64,000 nucleotides of DNA from Heterotrichella gracilis (GCA_032358255.1 JAULBX010019965.1:186001-250000), one strand, 5' to 3'. Shown: positions 12,305 to 24,324, counted from the stretch's first letter. Translations and numbers: made by a program. Notes: generated by a model not told the origin, from the sequence alone.

Positions 12305-13533
12305 TACAGGCTGACAGTAGCTGGGGTATGCCAAGCGAATGGACTGTTGGTGTAGGGTATGTTCCGTAGAATATCTGTAGCTATGTATATGACAATGTCT
12401 GCAGCAACGTAGGCTTCATTTTTGAGTTCTAAAAATACATACACCAATAAAACAGTTGTGTATTTTGGAGCCACGTCAACGCTGTGATTGACCATGGCCT
12501 TGTGGCTACTTTGGCATATCGGCCACACACACATGCATCTACTAGAGATGTGTCACTGCAAGCCTTTAGCAGCCTTTGAGCACCTGAACGGTGTCAGTCT
12601 GGGTGTCAGGGCACCAAGTGATCCAGATTTAATAAACATGTTTTTGGGTGTAAACTCTTTTCCCTTTGGAAGTATTTCCATATCGTTGTTTCATTGCAGC
12701 TTCGGTAGTGCTCTGGCGGACTTGACAAACCTACACACTCGTTTTCCGGGTTGTTGCAACACTTAACTAGTTTGAATAACACTTTGTCTGCAAGTTGCAG
12801 ATCACGGGTGTGCCACCGGTGCATGCATGCATATGCACATGCACATGCATGAGCAACGCGTGCAACGGCCTACCCAGACTATTGAGACGCAGTGTTCAGC
12901 ACCGGGTGCACACGTAGGAAGGTACCGCGACCTCAATAGTTGTGGGGGTATTCATAGCACCACACTACCCATGGCAGCCTTCAAGGGAGCCTTGCGCTTG
13001 GCAGGAGGTATGACCTACGTCAATGTGCCTGATACGCATAACATGAAGCATGACCACAAACTGCACGTGGTTGCCTGTCAGCATGGCACTGTGTAGCTCA
13101 CGTTGAACGTCCCTGAGTAGGGTCCACTGGCTGAGTTGCTTCTCAACCCCCCCCTCTGGTAGGCACAGGTGTGAGCCAACCCTCGCGGTCTCTGGCCTCG
13201 CTCCTGTCCCAAGGAGCGAGGGTCCCTTGCGGCCTTGTGGAACCCTCGTCCCAGGCGTTGGCAGCGAGCAGTAGATACTCTGTGAGGGCGTCCTGTGCAA
13301 CAGGTGGGTACATGTGACGATCACACTTCACAGCTGCAGTGCCTAAGTTAGAGGCATCCATAAACAGTGGCAACACACCGCCATGCACTCCTGTCCTTCA
13401 CACGCCGCTGCCAAGTGCCAGCCCTTTGTAACCCCGGTACCAAAACCGTGGGTATGCAGACCGCGCAACTGCCTATGCAGACCCCTTGACACGTCTGTTG
13501 CTTGCAGTTGACTCAGCCAACCTTGCCAGGCCA
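12305..13533. other. Intergenic between the stress-protein and sugar-phosphatase genes
   Basis: It holds a GCATGCATGCATATGCACATGC-type alternating run near 12820-12850. There are open frames of 89 codons (+) and 119 codons (-) around 12827-13324, but neither resembles a known family and neither has clear splice context. Probably promoter and spacer DNA. Confidence 0.4.
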
Positions 13534-15294
13534 ATGCCACCCCTGGATTCCATCAAAGGGGTGCTTTTTGACATCGACGGGACACTGACAGATAGCGACC
13601 CGCTGCACTACCTGGTGTAAGTGAACCCTAAACCCTAAGGTTTATTACCTAAACCCCAAGGGAGTTTCCATTCCCGCTGCTCGGCCTCTCCTGCGCAGTG
13701 CTGGCTACATTTTGCAAAATTATTTTTATTACGTGCACAGCTGCTTGGCGAGAGCCTCCCTGGGTCACTCTGAACCTCAGATGTAAAAACATTATTCTTC
13801 TTTGTGCACGCCACTGCCCGGTCTTTTCAGGCTGCCTGGTGATGTGCGTTCCTTTGCAAGGAGCAAAGCAAGCAACCCAATGTGCAGGTTCCGGGAAATA
13901 CTCATGGAGGTGGGTTTCAACAATGGCGAGCCGATCACTGAGGCCTTTTTCAGAGAAAAGATCTCAGGCAGGCACAACCCCGAGATTGCCCTCGACTTGT
14001 TGCCAGAGTGGCCTGAAGACAAGCGCACAGAGGTTTACGAGGAAAAGGAGCACAGATTCCGATTGAGGGCCGGTAAGAAACTGCGATATCCACCAGCACA
14101 GCAGCAAGAGTGGGCCTATAAACAAGCTCTGGCTTCATCATCTCCAATGAGTGCTTCACAAGTAGTTAAACATTACCCAGGCAGCCTTCGCAACACACAA
14201 ACGTTGGATGATCTATGTTGCTGCAGTGTTTCACACCTGGTGCTTGCATATTGCTCACCATCATGCTGAGATCACGTTAGTTATTAATTGAGTCTTCCAT
14301 GCAGCTGACGTTCTGCAACCACAACCGGGCTTGCTGGAGTTCCTTGCCTGGTTGGAGGCCAGAGGCTTGAGGACAGCGGCAGTCACCAATGCACCCCGGT
14401 AAGGAAAGTGCAGCACAATGAACTGGCAGCTCATAGAAAGTTGCTTTTTTGGTTCCACCACGTTGGAGTGTGTGCGCTTGCTGGTGACCACTGCAATGGT
14501 GGTTGCTGTGTAGTGGCTCACATATTTATTTGTTCCATCATGGAACTTCTCATGAGCGTTTACTGGTTGGCAATTTCAATTGCATTAAAATGCTCCATTC
14601 GACACACCTATCAATGTGTGCCGCACAACCACGAGTAGCGTGATTCATTGCATGCAATGTTAGGTGCCGGGGTAGGGAGGGAAATGGGGATGTGGTGCCG
14701 TGCTGCAGGATATGCGTTAAAAAGGCGTGGCCATGTTGCAGGGAAAATGCAGAAGTTATGCTGGGGGCCTTGAATCTGATGGACAGGTTTGACATTCTGG
14801 TGATAGGAGCGGAGTGCACGCGGGCCAAACCCCACCCAGATCCCTACTTGGCTGCCTTGCAACACATACAACTGGCACCAGAAGATGTGATCATTGTTGA
14901 GGATTCACCAGCAGGTAGGTCCCCATAGGCTTACAATTTCAAGTATGCCAGTGACAATTACAGCTAATATTACAAATGCATAACAGAAAAAAAAAGGTAC
15001 AATGTTCTATCTGCTGCTCATATGGGCATGCCCGCAGTGAGTGTATATTCTGGCTGGCTGAAAAAGAACTCAGACCAATAACATTGGCAACGTTCCGACA
15101 CCAGTGCATAGTGTGCATTGGGTCATCCATACCCTGGTTGTGCAGGAATCACATCTGGTGTTGCTGCCGGCATCCCTGTGGTGGGGATAACCTCAGGCCA
15201 GTCCCGAGAGAGGATAGCGGCGGCAGGAGCCTCACTGATCATCGATGATTTCCATGGTCTGCTGGACCTGGTGCCATTGCCTTCCTCCAGGTGA
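13534..15294 (+). CDS. SGPP: HAD-superfamily sugar phosphatase, plant SGPP-like
   Basis: Five exons (13534-13616, 13888-14072, 14305-14398, 14742-14914, 15146-15294) give 227 residues, close to Arabidopsis SGPP. All four HAD motifs are present: motif I FDIDGTLTDS with the nucleophile and acid aspartates, motif II threonine in AAVTNAP, motif III lysine in RAKPHPDPYL, and motif IV acidic pair in VEDSPAG. The helical cap between motifs I and II contains GFNNGEPITEAFF and ISGRHN, the plant SGPP cap pattern. Enzymes of this kind hydrolyse small sugar phosphates with magnesium in cytosol or plastid. No transit peptide is seen from the chosen ATG. It is convergent with the MORN gene. Confidence 0.9.
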
Positions 15295-15310
15295 AGCAGT
15301 ACACCAGGCA

Positions 15311-15357
15311 CTGTCATCTTGTACTGTCATCTCGTGGACTGCAGTACAAGATGACAG
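15311..15357. other. Perfect 16-bp inverted repeat in the 3' flank
   Basis: CTGTCATCTTGTACTG at 15311-15326 is exactly complementary to 15342-15357, with a 15-base loop. It lies 17 bases after the phosphatase stop, so it probably folds in that mRNA's 3' UTR. It is also downstream of the convergent MORN gene and could take part in 3'-end formation for either. Confidence 0.8.
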
Positions 15358-15533
15358 AAAGATGATCCCTCCTGGTGTCGTAACATGGTTCATCCGCATA
15401 TGTAGCAGCAGCAATAAAGATCCAAGCAGCAGCAGCAGTAGAATCCACAAGATGCCGTCGGGGTGATCCATCGACATCCCTAGCAGCGGCAGATGATCCA
15501 CGGGAGCTCGTGACTCATGAGCCTGGCTGATGG

Positions 15534-17565
15534 CTATTGGCATGATTCTTCCACATCCGTACCAGCAGCGGCAGCGGCATCAGGGTCAGCCGCAGCCGCA
15601 GCCCACATGAAGTGCATGGCCTTCTGCAGGGCGCTGTCCAGATCGGCAGGGCCCCAAGGCTCATGCAGGCTTGCCTCGGGCAGGATGGCGTCCAAGATGG
15701 CACGGGTGCGGTCCGGGGCGGATTGGGTGGAGAGGACGCTGGCCAGTTTGGTCCTGCATGCGCATTGGGTGACTGTGACCAAGTGCTGGCACCATTTTGG
15801 CTTGGGACATGGCTTGCATTACCAAGCTTGTTATTTGCACCATGCGTAGTTCAGACGCAATCTTATGGATGACTTCAGGATGATATTGTATGATTTTTTG
15901 AAGGCAAAATCTTCACCTTGTGGCCGCCCTGCTAGCCTGCTGCACTCCCGCTTTTTGCTCCTCTGTCAGCGCCACCAGGCACAGGTACACCAGCTTCATC
16001 TCAGATACCGCCAGGGTGCCCTGCTGTGCCTGCACCGTGCTTGCAAGTGCGGGGCTGCTTTCCTCCCTTTCCAGCCGAACCTGCATCAGCCTCTCACTCA
16101 TCATCTTGAAGGGCAGATCCAAACCTGTCAGTGGGGGCAGGCCTCCACATCTGCTTGCAGGCTGGGTGCTGTGTGGACCACTTGTTGCGGGTTCCTCGCT
16201 GGGTTCACAGGTGGTGCTGTCTGGCCCACTAGGCGCACTCGTTGTCCTGTTGATATTCTTTTGCTCCACTAGTTTGTCCAGTGCTGGTTTGGCGCTCAGC
16301 TCCAATGCAGGCAATACCTCGTCTGCACGGATGCATCCCTGATTAACTGCAAGTGCATTGTTCTGAAATGGCATTTATACTCAAGATATTGTACCAAAGA
16401 AAGAAAGAAAGAAAGAAACAAAACGCCCCCACACACGGCGGCAAGCCACATCCAGCAATGTTGAAAAACACGGACAAGCTGGGCAGCAACCACAAAAAAG
16501 ACAGCCATTCTTTTTTGTGGTTGCAGCATACCTTGCCAGCCATACCACACACCACACTTTGGTTGCCCATCTACATACTCGGCCAGGTACTTGGTTTGCA
16601 GCAGCGGTTGGTACAGCACTCCCACCCCTTGCTTGTTGTTACTGACAAAGAACCCTACGTACACACTGCTGCTGCTGCTGCTGCTCAGCACCCCAAAACC
16701 ATGCCGCTGCCCCTTGTGCCATTGCCCTTCATACACTTCACCATTGCTGTACTCCATACGACCCATCCCATTGGGCGTGTTGTCCCGGAGGTCACCTGTG
16801 GTTCACACGGTTGTAAGCTATACCGAACGTGCAATGAGGAGTTGAGGGGCAGAAGTGCAAGCCAAGGTGCTCAAGGCACCACCTGGACAAAAGTGCGCAG
16901 TCAACAACACATAAAAGTGTGCAGTATCTGATGTGCGTGCGTATGGACACAAGTGCTGGGCACTCGCCTGAGTAGGCGTCCCTGTTTGCCAGGCACAGCT
17001 TCCCCACTCCCTGGCGCTGACCCCTGTACCACTGCCCATCGTACTCCAGGGTGTGGGTGACATCAGCCTGCACCCAGTTGGGCACATAGTTGAGCAAGCA
17101 CAGAACCAGGTGAAGGCACCTGCCAGGCAGCATCTTTAGAAAAGGTGTCTCACTTCTTTCCTCCAGTACTGCCCCTCTATATGTGGATGTCCAGCCAGAA
17201 CGCAGCCTTTGTAGATATTCCCATCGCCATCTATCAGCTCCCCATAGTTACCAGCTCTTCCAGGACCTGTGACAAGTCAAACATCATGTTTAGCAACTGC
17301 TTTGCAAGCTGCAGGTTGTGGTTAGCCCTCGAACATCACCTGTGAGTATCAGGCTGTCCAATGGTTTCTTGTTCCTCAGCTGCCATTTGGGAGGAGGCGG
17401 GCTTCTGTGCTGCAAGAAAACGGGCATTTGCACAGGCTGCGTGCATTTCGCAATACGTCGAGTGTCGAGCTGTATCTCAGGGTATGTGGTGGAAGTGGGA
17501 CAAGCCTGGCTGCGGGGCTTGGCAGCTCGTGCTGCACTGCTGCTGGGGGAACTGGTGTCGGTCAT
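15534..17565 (-). CDS. MORN-repeat protein
   Basis: Six minus-strand exons (17565-17340, 17266-17154, 17067-16968, 16795-16532, 16346-15917, 15753-15534) join in phase to 450 residues. MORN units are visible as DGDGNIYKGCVLAGHPHIEG, LEYDGQWYRGQRQGVGKLCL, MEYSNGEVYEGQWHKGQRHG and VYVGFFVSNNKQGVG. A serine run encoded by CTG/AGC repeats interrupts one unit. The C-terminal half is helical with an alanine-rich end. MORN repeats bind membrane lipids or act as rigid scaffolds and are common in ciliary proteins; which role applies here is not shown. The intron after exon 3 starts with GC (GCGAGT) instead of GT. The acceptor at 16346 was chosen because it keeps the frame; one 24 bases downstream also would. 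Confidence 0.85.
16394..16418 (+). repeat. AAAG microsatellite in an intron of the MORN gene
   Basis: Six tandem GAAA units. On the coding strand it forms a polypyrimidine CTTT run ahead of the exon ending at 16346, so it may also serve as a splicing tract. Confidence 0.85.
16486..16524. other. Perfect 16-bp hairpin inside a MORN intron
   Basis: GCAACCACAAAAAAGA at 16486-16501 and its exact complement at 16509-16524 flank a 7-base loop. The right arm abuts the donor of the exon at 16532 on the minus strand, so the fold in pre-mRNA would sit directly beside the 5' splice site. Confidence 0.85.
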
Positions 17566-18381
17566 GTTGTGCCGTCTACTATTGCTAAGATTCGCTTAAC
17601 TTACAAGTACTGAGCTTGTATCGGAAGAATGGGTATGCATCGCGTCACTGGAATGGAGAGTACAGCCTCGTACGGCATTGGGCACATGCCACAGGGTGGA
17701 TCTGCGATGATTTTTGCCGGCAGCTGAAGCTGGCGACTAGGATACCAAAATAGAGCTTATAACAGTGCTTCGTAGTGCAGATCGTATGTCGGACTCCATA
17801 ACTTCTTGCCAAATCTTTGACTGGCAGATGATCACCCTATTCTTCAACCCTAAAACCCTAAACCTCTATTGTAACACAGGCTAGCGCCAGTCTTGCAACG
17901 TTCGATAGAAAGCAGAGCAGCAGATACTGAGAAGGAAACAGTAACAATTTTTGAGACGCTTGTGCCACAAGTTGTGGGTATCTTGTTGTGCTTGGACGAA
18001 CCCTAAACATGAACCCAGTCCAACCCCAAACAAGCCTCAAGCCCAGACTGGGCTCAGCTGGTCTAAGGGAAGAAAAACGTAAAACAAAAGCAATATAACA
18101 AAATTATCTGCATGGCCTCACTGCAATACCACGGTCCCACAAACCCTGGTGGCCTGTGGCCTGCTGAAGGATGGCGTGGATAGTTGCGCAATGCTGTGGC
18201 GCAAAAAAACCGAGGTGCCATCTCCCTCGGGAAAAATGCCTGCACTTTGTACTCTTTGGCTTCCAGTTGCACTTTCCTGCGTTCCCTACAATTGCGCCAG
18301 GTTTTGCAAAAGAGGTCTGTCCACCAGCTGCCTGCAAGCTTCACTTGTTGACGTTAATGATGTGTTGGACACGGGGGCCAC
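17566..18381. other. Intergenic: MORN promoter side and 3' flank of the next minus-strand gene
   Basis: It contains CCCTAAAACCCTAAAC at about 17848-17863. Open frames at 18063-18344 and 18149-18493 are arginine- or cysteine-rich without family resemblance and are taken as UTR. Confidence 0.4.
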
Positions 18382-19271
18382 TTATTTCTTTCGCTTCACC
18401 CCTCCTTTCCTGGGTTTGGCCTGCTCCACATGCTCCCCATCCTGCTCTGGCTCCTCTTCCAGTATGTTGACTGCACAGAGCAGGAGCCAGTGAGCACCCC
18501 GGCACCCTTGTTCAGGGTTAGGGTTTAGGTTTTAGGGTTTGCTACCAGGGTATAAGTTACACGTGGGCGGAGGGGAGGGTTGTTGTGTACCCTAAGCACT
18601 GCCTCCCAAGCATTTGACTGGTACAGTGGCGAGGTTGCTCTAATACGCTATATACGCACATGCGACGTGGTAACATACAGGCTAGGCTAGTTACGTGCAT
18701 ACAGAGCTAGGCTAGTTACTTGCACCCAGCGCTACACGCAGATGAATAACCAGCCGTACAAAAGCGGCGCACCACTTACATAAGTGCTGGCCTTGCGAGA
18801 CCCATCGCAAAGGGTACAGGCAGGCACCGGCGCCAGGCCAGGCTTTGGGTAGATCAGGATGGTTGTGCACATTTGGGGATGGTAGTGAGGTTGCAACATG
18901 TTATGACACGTAAGCGCCTGCACGTGTGCTGTGCAAAGGAGAGGGTCATAGCCCAGTGCGGCCACACTTACTCTCTTCTGTGCTGATGTTATTTTGTGCC
19001 AAATACTTCCCCAGATACTGCATGGCACTCGACTTCAGCTCTTTGATGGAGTTGGAGATGGGGCCTGAATTACTTGAAACCGATTTCAGCAGCAGTGGTG
19101 GGTGAAACAAGCCTAATGTATAGGTATGCATGTGCACCAGTACTACATAGCTAGCCATATGCATGCATATTAGCAGGGGGCGTCCAACTGCATACCTGTG
19201 TGCTGTATGTCAAGGTTGTACACCTCCCGGTCGTGAAATACAAGTTTCGCGCTGAGCCCTGCCCCGGTCAT
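18382..19271 (-). CDS. Small hypothetical protein with acidic stretch and basic tail
   Basis: Three minus-strand exons (19271-19196, 19064-18972, 18470-18382) join in phase to 85 residues from the ATG at 19271 to TAA. The reading is MTGAGLSAKLVFHDREVYNL, then a helix around KELKSSAMQYLGKYLAQ, an acidic run EEEPEQDGE and a basic end KPRKGGVKRKK. I do not recognise it firmly. Size and order (beta segment, one helix, acidic tail) are reminiscent of the KEOPS subunit GON7, but that is a guess. An upstream exon is possible because the first exon follows an acceptor-like GATTGCAG. The gene is divergent from the PPR gene, with 448 bases between starts. Confidence 0.55.
18510..18541 (+). repeat. Telomere-like tract beside a splice acceptor
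   Basis: AGGGTTAGGGTTTAGGTTTT and more, about 40 bases from the acceptor of the last exon of the small minus-strand gene. Confidence 0.7.
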
Positions 19272-19719
19272 GTCACCTCTCCTGCAATCGTTGGGCAGCA
19301 CCCAGTAGAAAGACTACACTGCAAATGCAATTCACACGACACACAAGGACGTTCTCAAGAACACCTGTGTGGCGATCACAACGCCACAAGCAACTGGGCA
19401 GCCGACGTTCAATTTGTATGTATCGTAAATAACAACTGTGGTCCTTTTGGACAAGCAAGTTCAACTCCGGAAACTCTCATGGCGGGAAAAGGCTTATCTT
19501 TTAACACCCCGGCCTTGCGCCTCTACTACTATAGCGTGCCGCATGCGACCCCGTCTTGGTCAGTTAAAGTGGGTCGCAGTGAAGGAAAGCCCAGTGACAC
19601 TACTACAGCTCTCTACAGCGTTCCGAATGTGATGGGCCTGCATTCAACCCGCCGCCCACATTGACTCTTGTATGCATGCCAACTGCTAGCCGTACCCTGT
19701 GACACCGAGTCAGCTAGCC

Positions 19720-22700
19720 ATGAGGGCTCAGAAAACCTCTGCCCTTTTCTGCAAGCTGTTGCAGCAGCTAGCCCCTCGGTACTGCCAGCAGTACGGTGTT
19801 GGATCACTGTGCGTCCCTGATGGTGTAGCACACAGCTTGAAGGTCCAGGTGGGTAACAGCACCTCCTTTGCAGTAACTAGCAGCGTGATGCTGTCATACA
19901 TTGTGTGCAACAACAACTTGCTTATCACCACAGGCTTGCTTCTCCTCGAGGACCTTCTACCCACTCGAGTCAGTAGGGTCCTACCCAACAACAGCTCGCC
20001 CCTTCACCAGCTTGCTACAGACAGAACGCAAAGAAGGCCTCCCAGATGGTAATTTAAGATCAATATCAGTTGTCAGAAGCTCCCCGATGCTGCATTGCAC
20101 CTCTCAACTCACAAATTGCCCCTGCGCAGGATTGGCTTCCGCCCCCTTGGGTAGCACTCCATCTGAGGTAGAATGGCACCAGGACATCTTATCCACTTTA
20201 CTGGGCAAGGGGGAGTTACAGGAAGCAGCACAGCACCTCACAGAGACGCTGCCGCCAGCGGCGCTCAACACGTCAATGTACAACAACGTGGTCAAGGCGT
20301 GCATGACTGCAGGTGCGTGTTTAGGGTTTAGGGTTTCCTCGGGCGCCACTGGGACGGGGCCTATAGCAACTCCAAGTCTGCGGTCGTTGATTGTGCACAA
20401 TTTCCTTTCTGGGGCACCTCAGCCCTTCAGCAGCAGCCAGTGCTGTCCATTCCGACACTGCCCCTACACTGGTCAAACTTAAACCCACCTATCAAACCCA
20501 GCCCCAAATGTCGCCAGGTTGTACACCAAGCGCGCCACCTTACTTCCTAAATCTCTGCCATCTTCCCTTGCGCAGGTGCCGTCGACACCTCCCTCCGGTG
20601 CCTGGCGCACATGAAGCGCCATGGCGTGGCCAAGGACGAGCACACCTGGGTCATGCTCCTGCGCGCCGTGGCTGCGGGTCCCAGGGATGGGGATGAGGTG
20701 GAGCGCGTGTGGGCGCAGCTGCAGCAGCACCAGCCGGAGGCCGCGCAAGTGGCTGCGGTGCAGCATGAATACGTGCGCAGCCTGGCAAAGTGAGTAGGCG
20801 ACAGGGCTTGTGGTTTAGGGTTTATCCCAGGGTTTATAATGCATTCTGACGGCATGCAGCATGCGTGCGCAGCCTGGCAAAGTAAGGAGGGTGGAATCGG
20901 AGTTGGGGTTTGGGGTTTTGGGTCCTGCATGAGTACATGCATAGCCTGGCAAGAGGGGCAACATGGTCTGGGGTACAGGGTTTAGGGCTAGGAGGAATTG
21001 ATCGCCCTATGGCGCAACAGCAGCAGCAGGGTCTAGCAAAAACATTTTCATCCACATGGGAGGAGGCAACAAGGCTTTAATTCTGGGGCAAGCGCCGTCA
21101 GTCCATCTCACATGGCTCACATGGCATGCTGTGTGTGTTTTTCCTGCCAGGTGTGGCCGGGGGGCGCAGGCGGTGAACGTTGCGCGTGCCTACCTGTCTG
21201 CCTACCGCACAGAGTGCCTGATGATGCAGCCAGACAGTCACCAGCCCCAGGTGGCGGCGCCAGGGGAGCAGGGGCCGAGGCAGAGCAAGACCAGCCAGCA
21301 CCACCTGCGAGTGGGTGCGTGGAGCAACATGACAAGAATTAGCTCTAAGTTTGACATGAAAGTCCTAAAAGGACATGATCGAAACCCTGAGTTGGATGTT
21401 GTGTGATAGACGCGCCAATGTCAAATTGGATGGGGTATCTGAGCTTAGTTTTTCAAACACCGCAGTGTGCAACATTGCCATGCATGCCGCCGAGCGCGGG
21501 CGCAGTCCGGAAGCCGCCCGCGCGCTGCTTGATGACATGCGCGCCGCCCGCATCACCCCCGACACCTACACGTTCAACACGCTGCTCAGGTTGGCGGGCA
21601 AGGAGGGGGCGGAGGCGGTGGAGGTGGGTGGTGCAGGGTTAGGTGTATGAGAGGGCGATGGGAATGGAGGTGTGCTTTCTTGTGCGGCGGAGGGGGCGGT
21701 GGCAGTGGGTGGGTTGGATGGCGGTCAAGGTGGGGGATCTCTTGTCTTTGTCATCTGTCACCATACACCTGTTGGACAATAGATGTGACGGGAAGCAAAC
21801 CATAAAGCCGATTTTTTCTGGATAAAATCACAGATTTTTTTGTGTGTCTATGTTATGTAAATCTAATCTACAGACGATGTTCTTAATTGCTAATCATCCT
21901 TTACCTTTCACCCATGCTTCCTACCCTCCCCTTGCACAGGCGGGCCTCGTTGAGATGCGGGCACTGGGCGTGGCCCCTGACGAGCACAGCTACACTGCGC
22001 TGCTCATGGCGCACGCTGCAGTGGGCAACATAGCGGGGGCGCTGGGGGCAATGCAAAGGATGGACTTGGCAGGTGGGGATCTGGGGATCTGAGATTGCGT
22101 GCATTAGCCAATAGGGTTGCGTACACTAGCAGGTTGTAGCTAGAATCTAGGGTCTAGGGTTCATCACGGCAGTTGGGTAGTCACCACCCCATCGGTCGAC
22201 CTCTAGATATTATTGGGGTTTAGGGTTTGGGATTCAGGGTTGCTTCTTCAGGCAAGAGCGTCTGCTGACGCACTTATGGTACACCACAAACCCTAGATCA
22301 TAAACCCTAATGTGTGCAGGGAGCAACGCGGGATTTGCGTCCCAGGGGGCGTAGGCTTTAGTTCACGAACTTAGCTGCTGACATATCCTGTGCTTTGCAG
22401 GGATCAATGCTGGGTTTGTGTCGCACGTGGGCCTGCTGCAGGCCTACAGCCAGGCTGGGGACTGGGAGGGTGCGCAGGAGGTGTACCACATGATGAGGGA
22501 CAAGGGCATGCGCCCCGACCAGGGCCTGTTTGTGCTGCTGTTCAAATCAGTGAAATACGATCAAATTGCAGGTGGGCTGAACCCTAAATCCTAACCCTAC
22601 GATTGTGGACCCTGGGATGCATGTGTACAATGGTGCGGAAGCGATTCCACATTGTAAACCCTAAACCATGACGCGCAACAAGGGCATGCGCCCTGATCAC

Positions 22701-24324
22701 CCACCACCATATATCTAGCACCCAAAATGGCCCCCAAATTGCAACCAGCACCACCAACATGTGCAGACCCCCTGGACCTCCCCAATGGCCAGCCCCCCGA
22801 CGAGGGCTGGATGCGCGCAGCGGACGCCCTGCGTGCCAACGCCAAGAACGAGCGCAAGGAGAACCGCTCGCTGGCCGCCCCCGTGGTGCTTCAGTGGCTG
22901 GCTGAGATGCGCGAGGCGGCGGTGGTGGTCAGCCCTCAGCTTGCGACTGCGGTGGTGACCGCGCTTGGAAGGACCATGCTGCTGGAGGACATGGAGGAGT
23001 TTTTGCACTACTGCCGCAAGGTGGGGGCTGCTGGAATAATTCACAATAGGAACCTTTGATCGCTGTTGTGATTGGCTGCAAGGTAAAATGGTGATGATAA
23101 TGGTTCTGGCTGGCTGAGGTGCATCCCTCGTCTTCCTGACCCGTCCACCTTACACCCTCCCCCTCCCCGCCCGTCCACCCTTCCCACCCCACCCACCCAC
23201 TTCCCCTCTCCACCCCACCCCACCACCTCCCCCCTCCCGCAGCTGCGCGTGCCCCTTGGCATCCAAACCTACAACTCAGCCATATCGGCCCTTGGGCGCG
23301 TGGGGCGCCTGTCCAGCGCTGAGAATTGGCTGAGGCTGCTGCGCGCACATGGGCCCGCGCCTGACAGCTGGACATTCACCGCCATCATAGGGGCATGCGC
23401 ATATGCGCGCCAACCAATCACGGCAAAGGTGGGTAATGGGAGCTGGGACGGCAGAGAATCAGGCCATGTGCAACCAACTATCCCAATTGTTTACGTACTG
23501 ACTGCACAACTGGAGGTGTCATATTCACCACATCCCTCCCCCACCTCCCCGCCCACGGACTCCCAATTTGCCTCCCCACACACCGTACACCACACACTAA
23601 AGGGTAAAAATCTAATCATCCTGGATACACCACATCTATTACCCCCCCCCATTCCCCTCTAGGAGCTGTACGACGAGCTGCTGACAGCTGGCATCCCCCC
23701 CAACACCTGGCTGCACAACGCGCTGCTCAAGGCCTGCTGCTACAGCGGGGACTTTGCCTCAGCTTTTGAAGTGCTGGGGCTGATGACGGGGGGGCCAAGG
23801 CGGGGCAGGCCTGACGACGCCACATGGGGGGTCATGCTGAGTGCGGCCAAGCACCACGACAGGACGGATGTGGCGCGCCAGGTGGGTGGTGTGGAGGGTG
23901 GTGGGGGTGCAGTCCTTCTGAAAGCATGCAGGAGTAAAATAAATATACTACAGTCTGAAAATTTTGTATGAAAGTATACCCCTGGTGCACAGCAACAGGA
24001 GAGAGGCAGTGGCAGAGTGTTATCTCTGTGGCCCGCTGTGCTCAAAATACCCAGGACAACTGATGCATCGCGCTGCGGCTTGCTGCCATCGCCCCTTCAC
24101 ACCATCTTCTTGCCACCCCCCTCATTACTCCCTTGACCCGCCTCTGCAATGTGTCCCTTCCCACCACATTTGCCACTGACATGCCCTGTCATGTGCCTGT
24201 GCAGGTGTTGGCTGCCATGCCCGATGACGTGGCGCAGGCGGGGTGGGCGCAGCCCTATGTGGAGTGGACCGCACTGGCCACGGTGCCCACCCCAGACTGG
24301 AGCTCGGATGATGACTTGTGGTGA
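19720..24324 (+). CDS. Pentatricopeptide-repeat (PPR) protein, probably organellar
   Basis: Twelve exons (19720-19848, 19934-20048, 20130-20312, 20576-20789, 21151-21314, 21466-21623, 21940-22072, 22401-22571, 22767-23020, 23243-23428, 23663-23881, 24205-24324) join in phase to 681 residues. PPR helix pairs are visible as VAKDEHTWVMLLRAVAA, ITPDTYTFNTLLRLAGK, VAPDEHSYTALLMAHAAVGN, GFVSHVGLLQAYSQAGDW, LGIQTYNSAISALGRVGR and IPPNTWLHNALLKACCYSGD. They are P-type with no E or DYW editing tail. PPR proteins bind organellar RNA one base per repeat and affect its stability, splicing or translation. The N-terminus is rich in Arg, Ser, Thr and Ala and could be a plastid or mitochondrial transit peptide. 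The target RNA cannot be read with confidence. Confidence 0.88.
20857..20968 (+). repeat. Two decayed copies of the end of PPR exon 4
   Basis: GTGCGCAGCCTGGCAAAGT at 20773-20791 (real exon end and donor) recurs at 20866-20884 and, more diverged, as ATGCATAGCCTGGCAAG at 20937-20953. Each copy is preceded by CAGCATG or CTGCATG as in the exon. Between them lie GGTTTAGGGTTTATCCCAGG and other degenerate telomere motifs. Confidence 0.8.
22316..22351 (+). repeat. Decayed copy of the start of PPR exon 8
   Basis: GCAGGGAGCAACGCGGGATT and the next 16 bases align base for base with the true exon start at 22397-22433, differing mostly at third positions. AAACCCTAATGTGT directly precedes it. Confidence 0.8.
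22667..22699 (+). repeat. Decayed copy of the middle of PPR exon 8
   Basis: ACAAGGGCATGCGCCC with flanks repeats the exon segment at 22489-22521. The copy begins right after AAACCCTAAAC. Confidence 0.8.

Noticed and set aside
11723-12334. 203-codon minus-strand frame over the last USP exon
   Set aside because: Antisense shadow, proline-rich from GC bias, and reading across a decayed repeat.
12827-13324. Overlapping frames on both strands before the phosphatase gene
   Set aside because: Short, on opposite strands, without motif or splice support.
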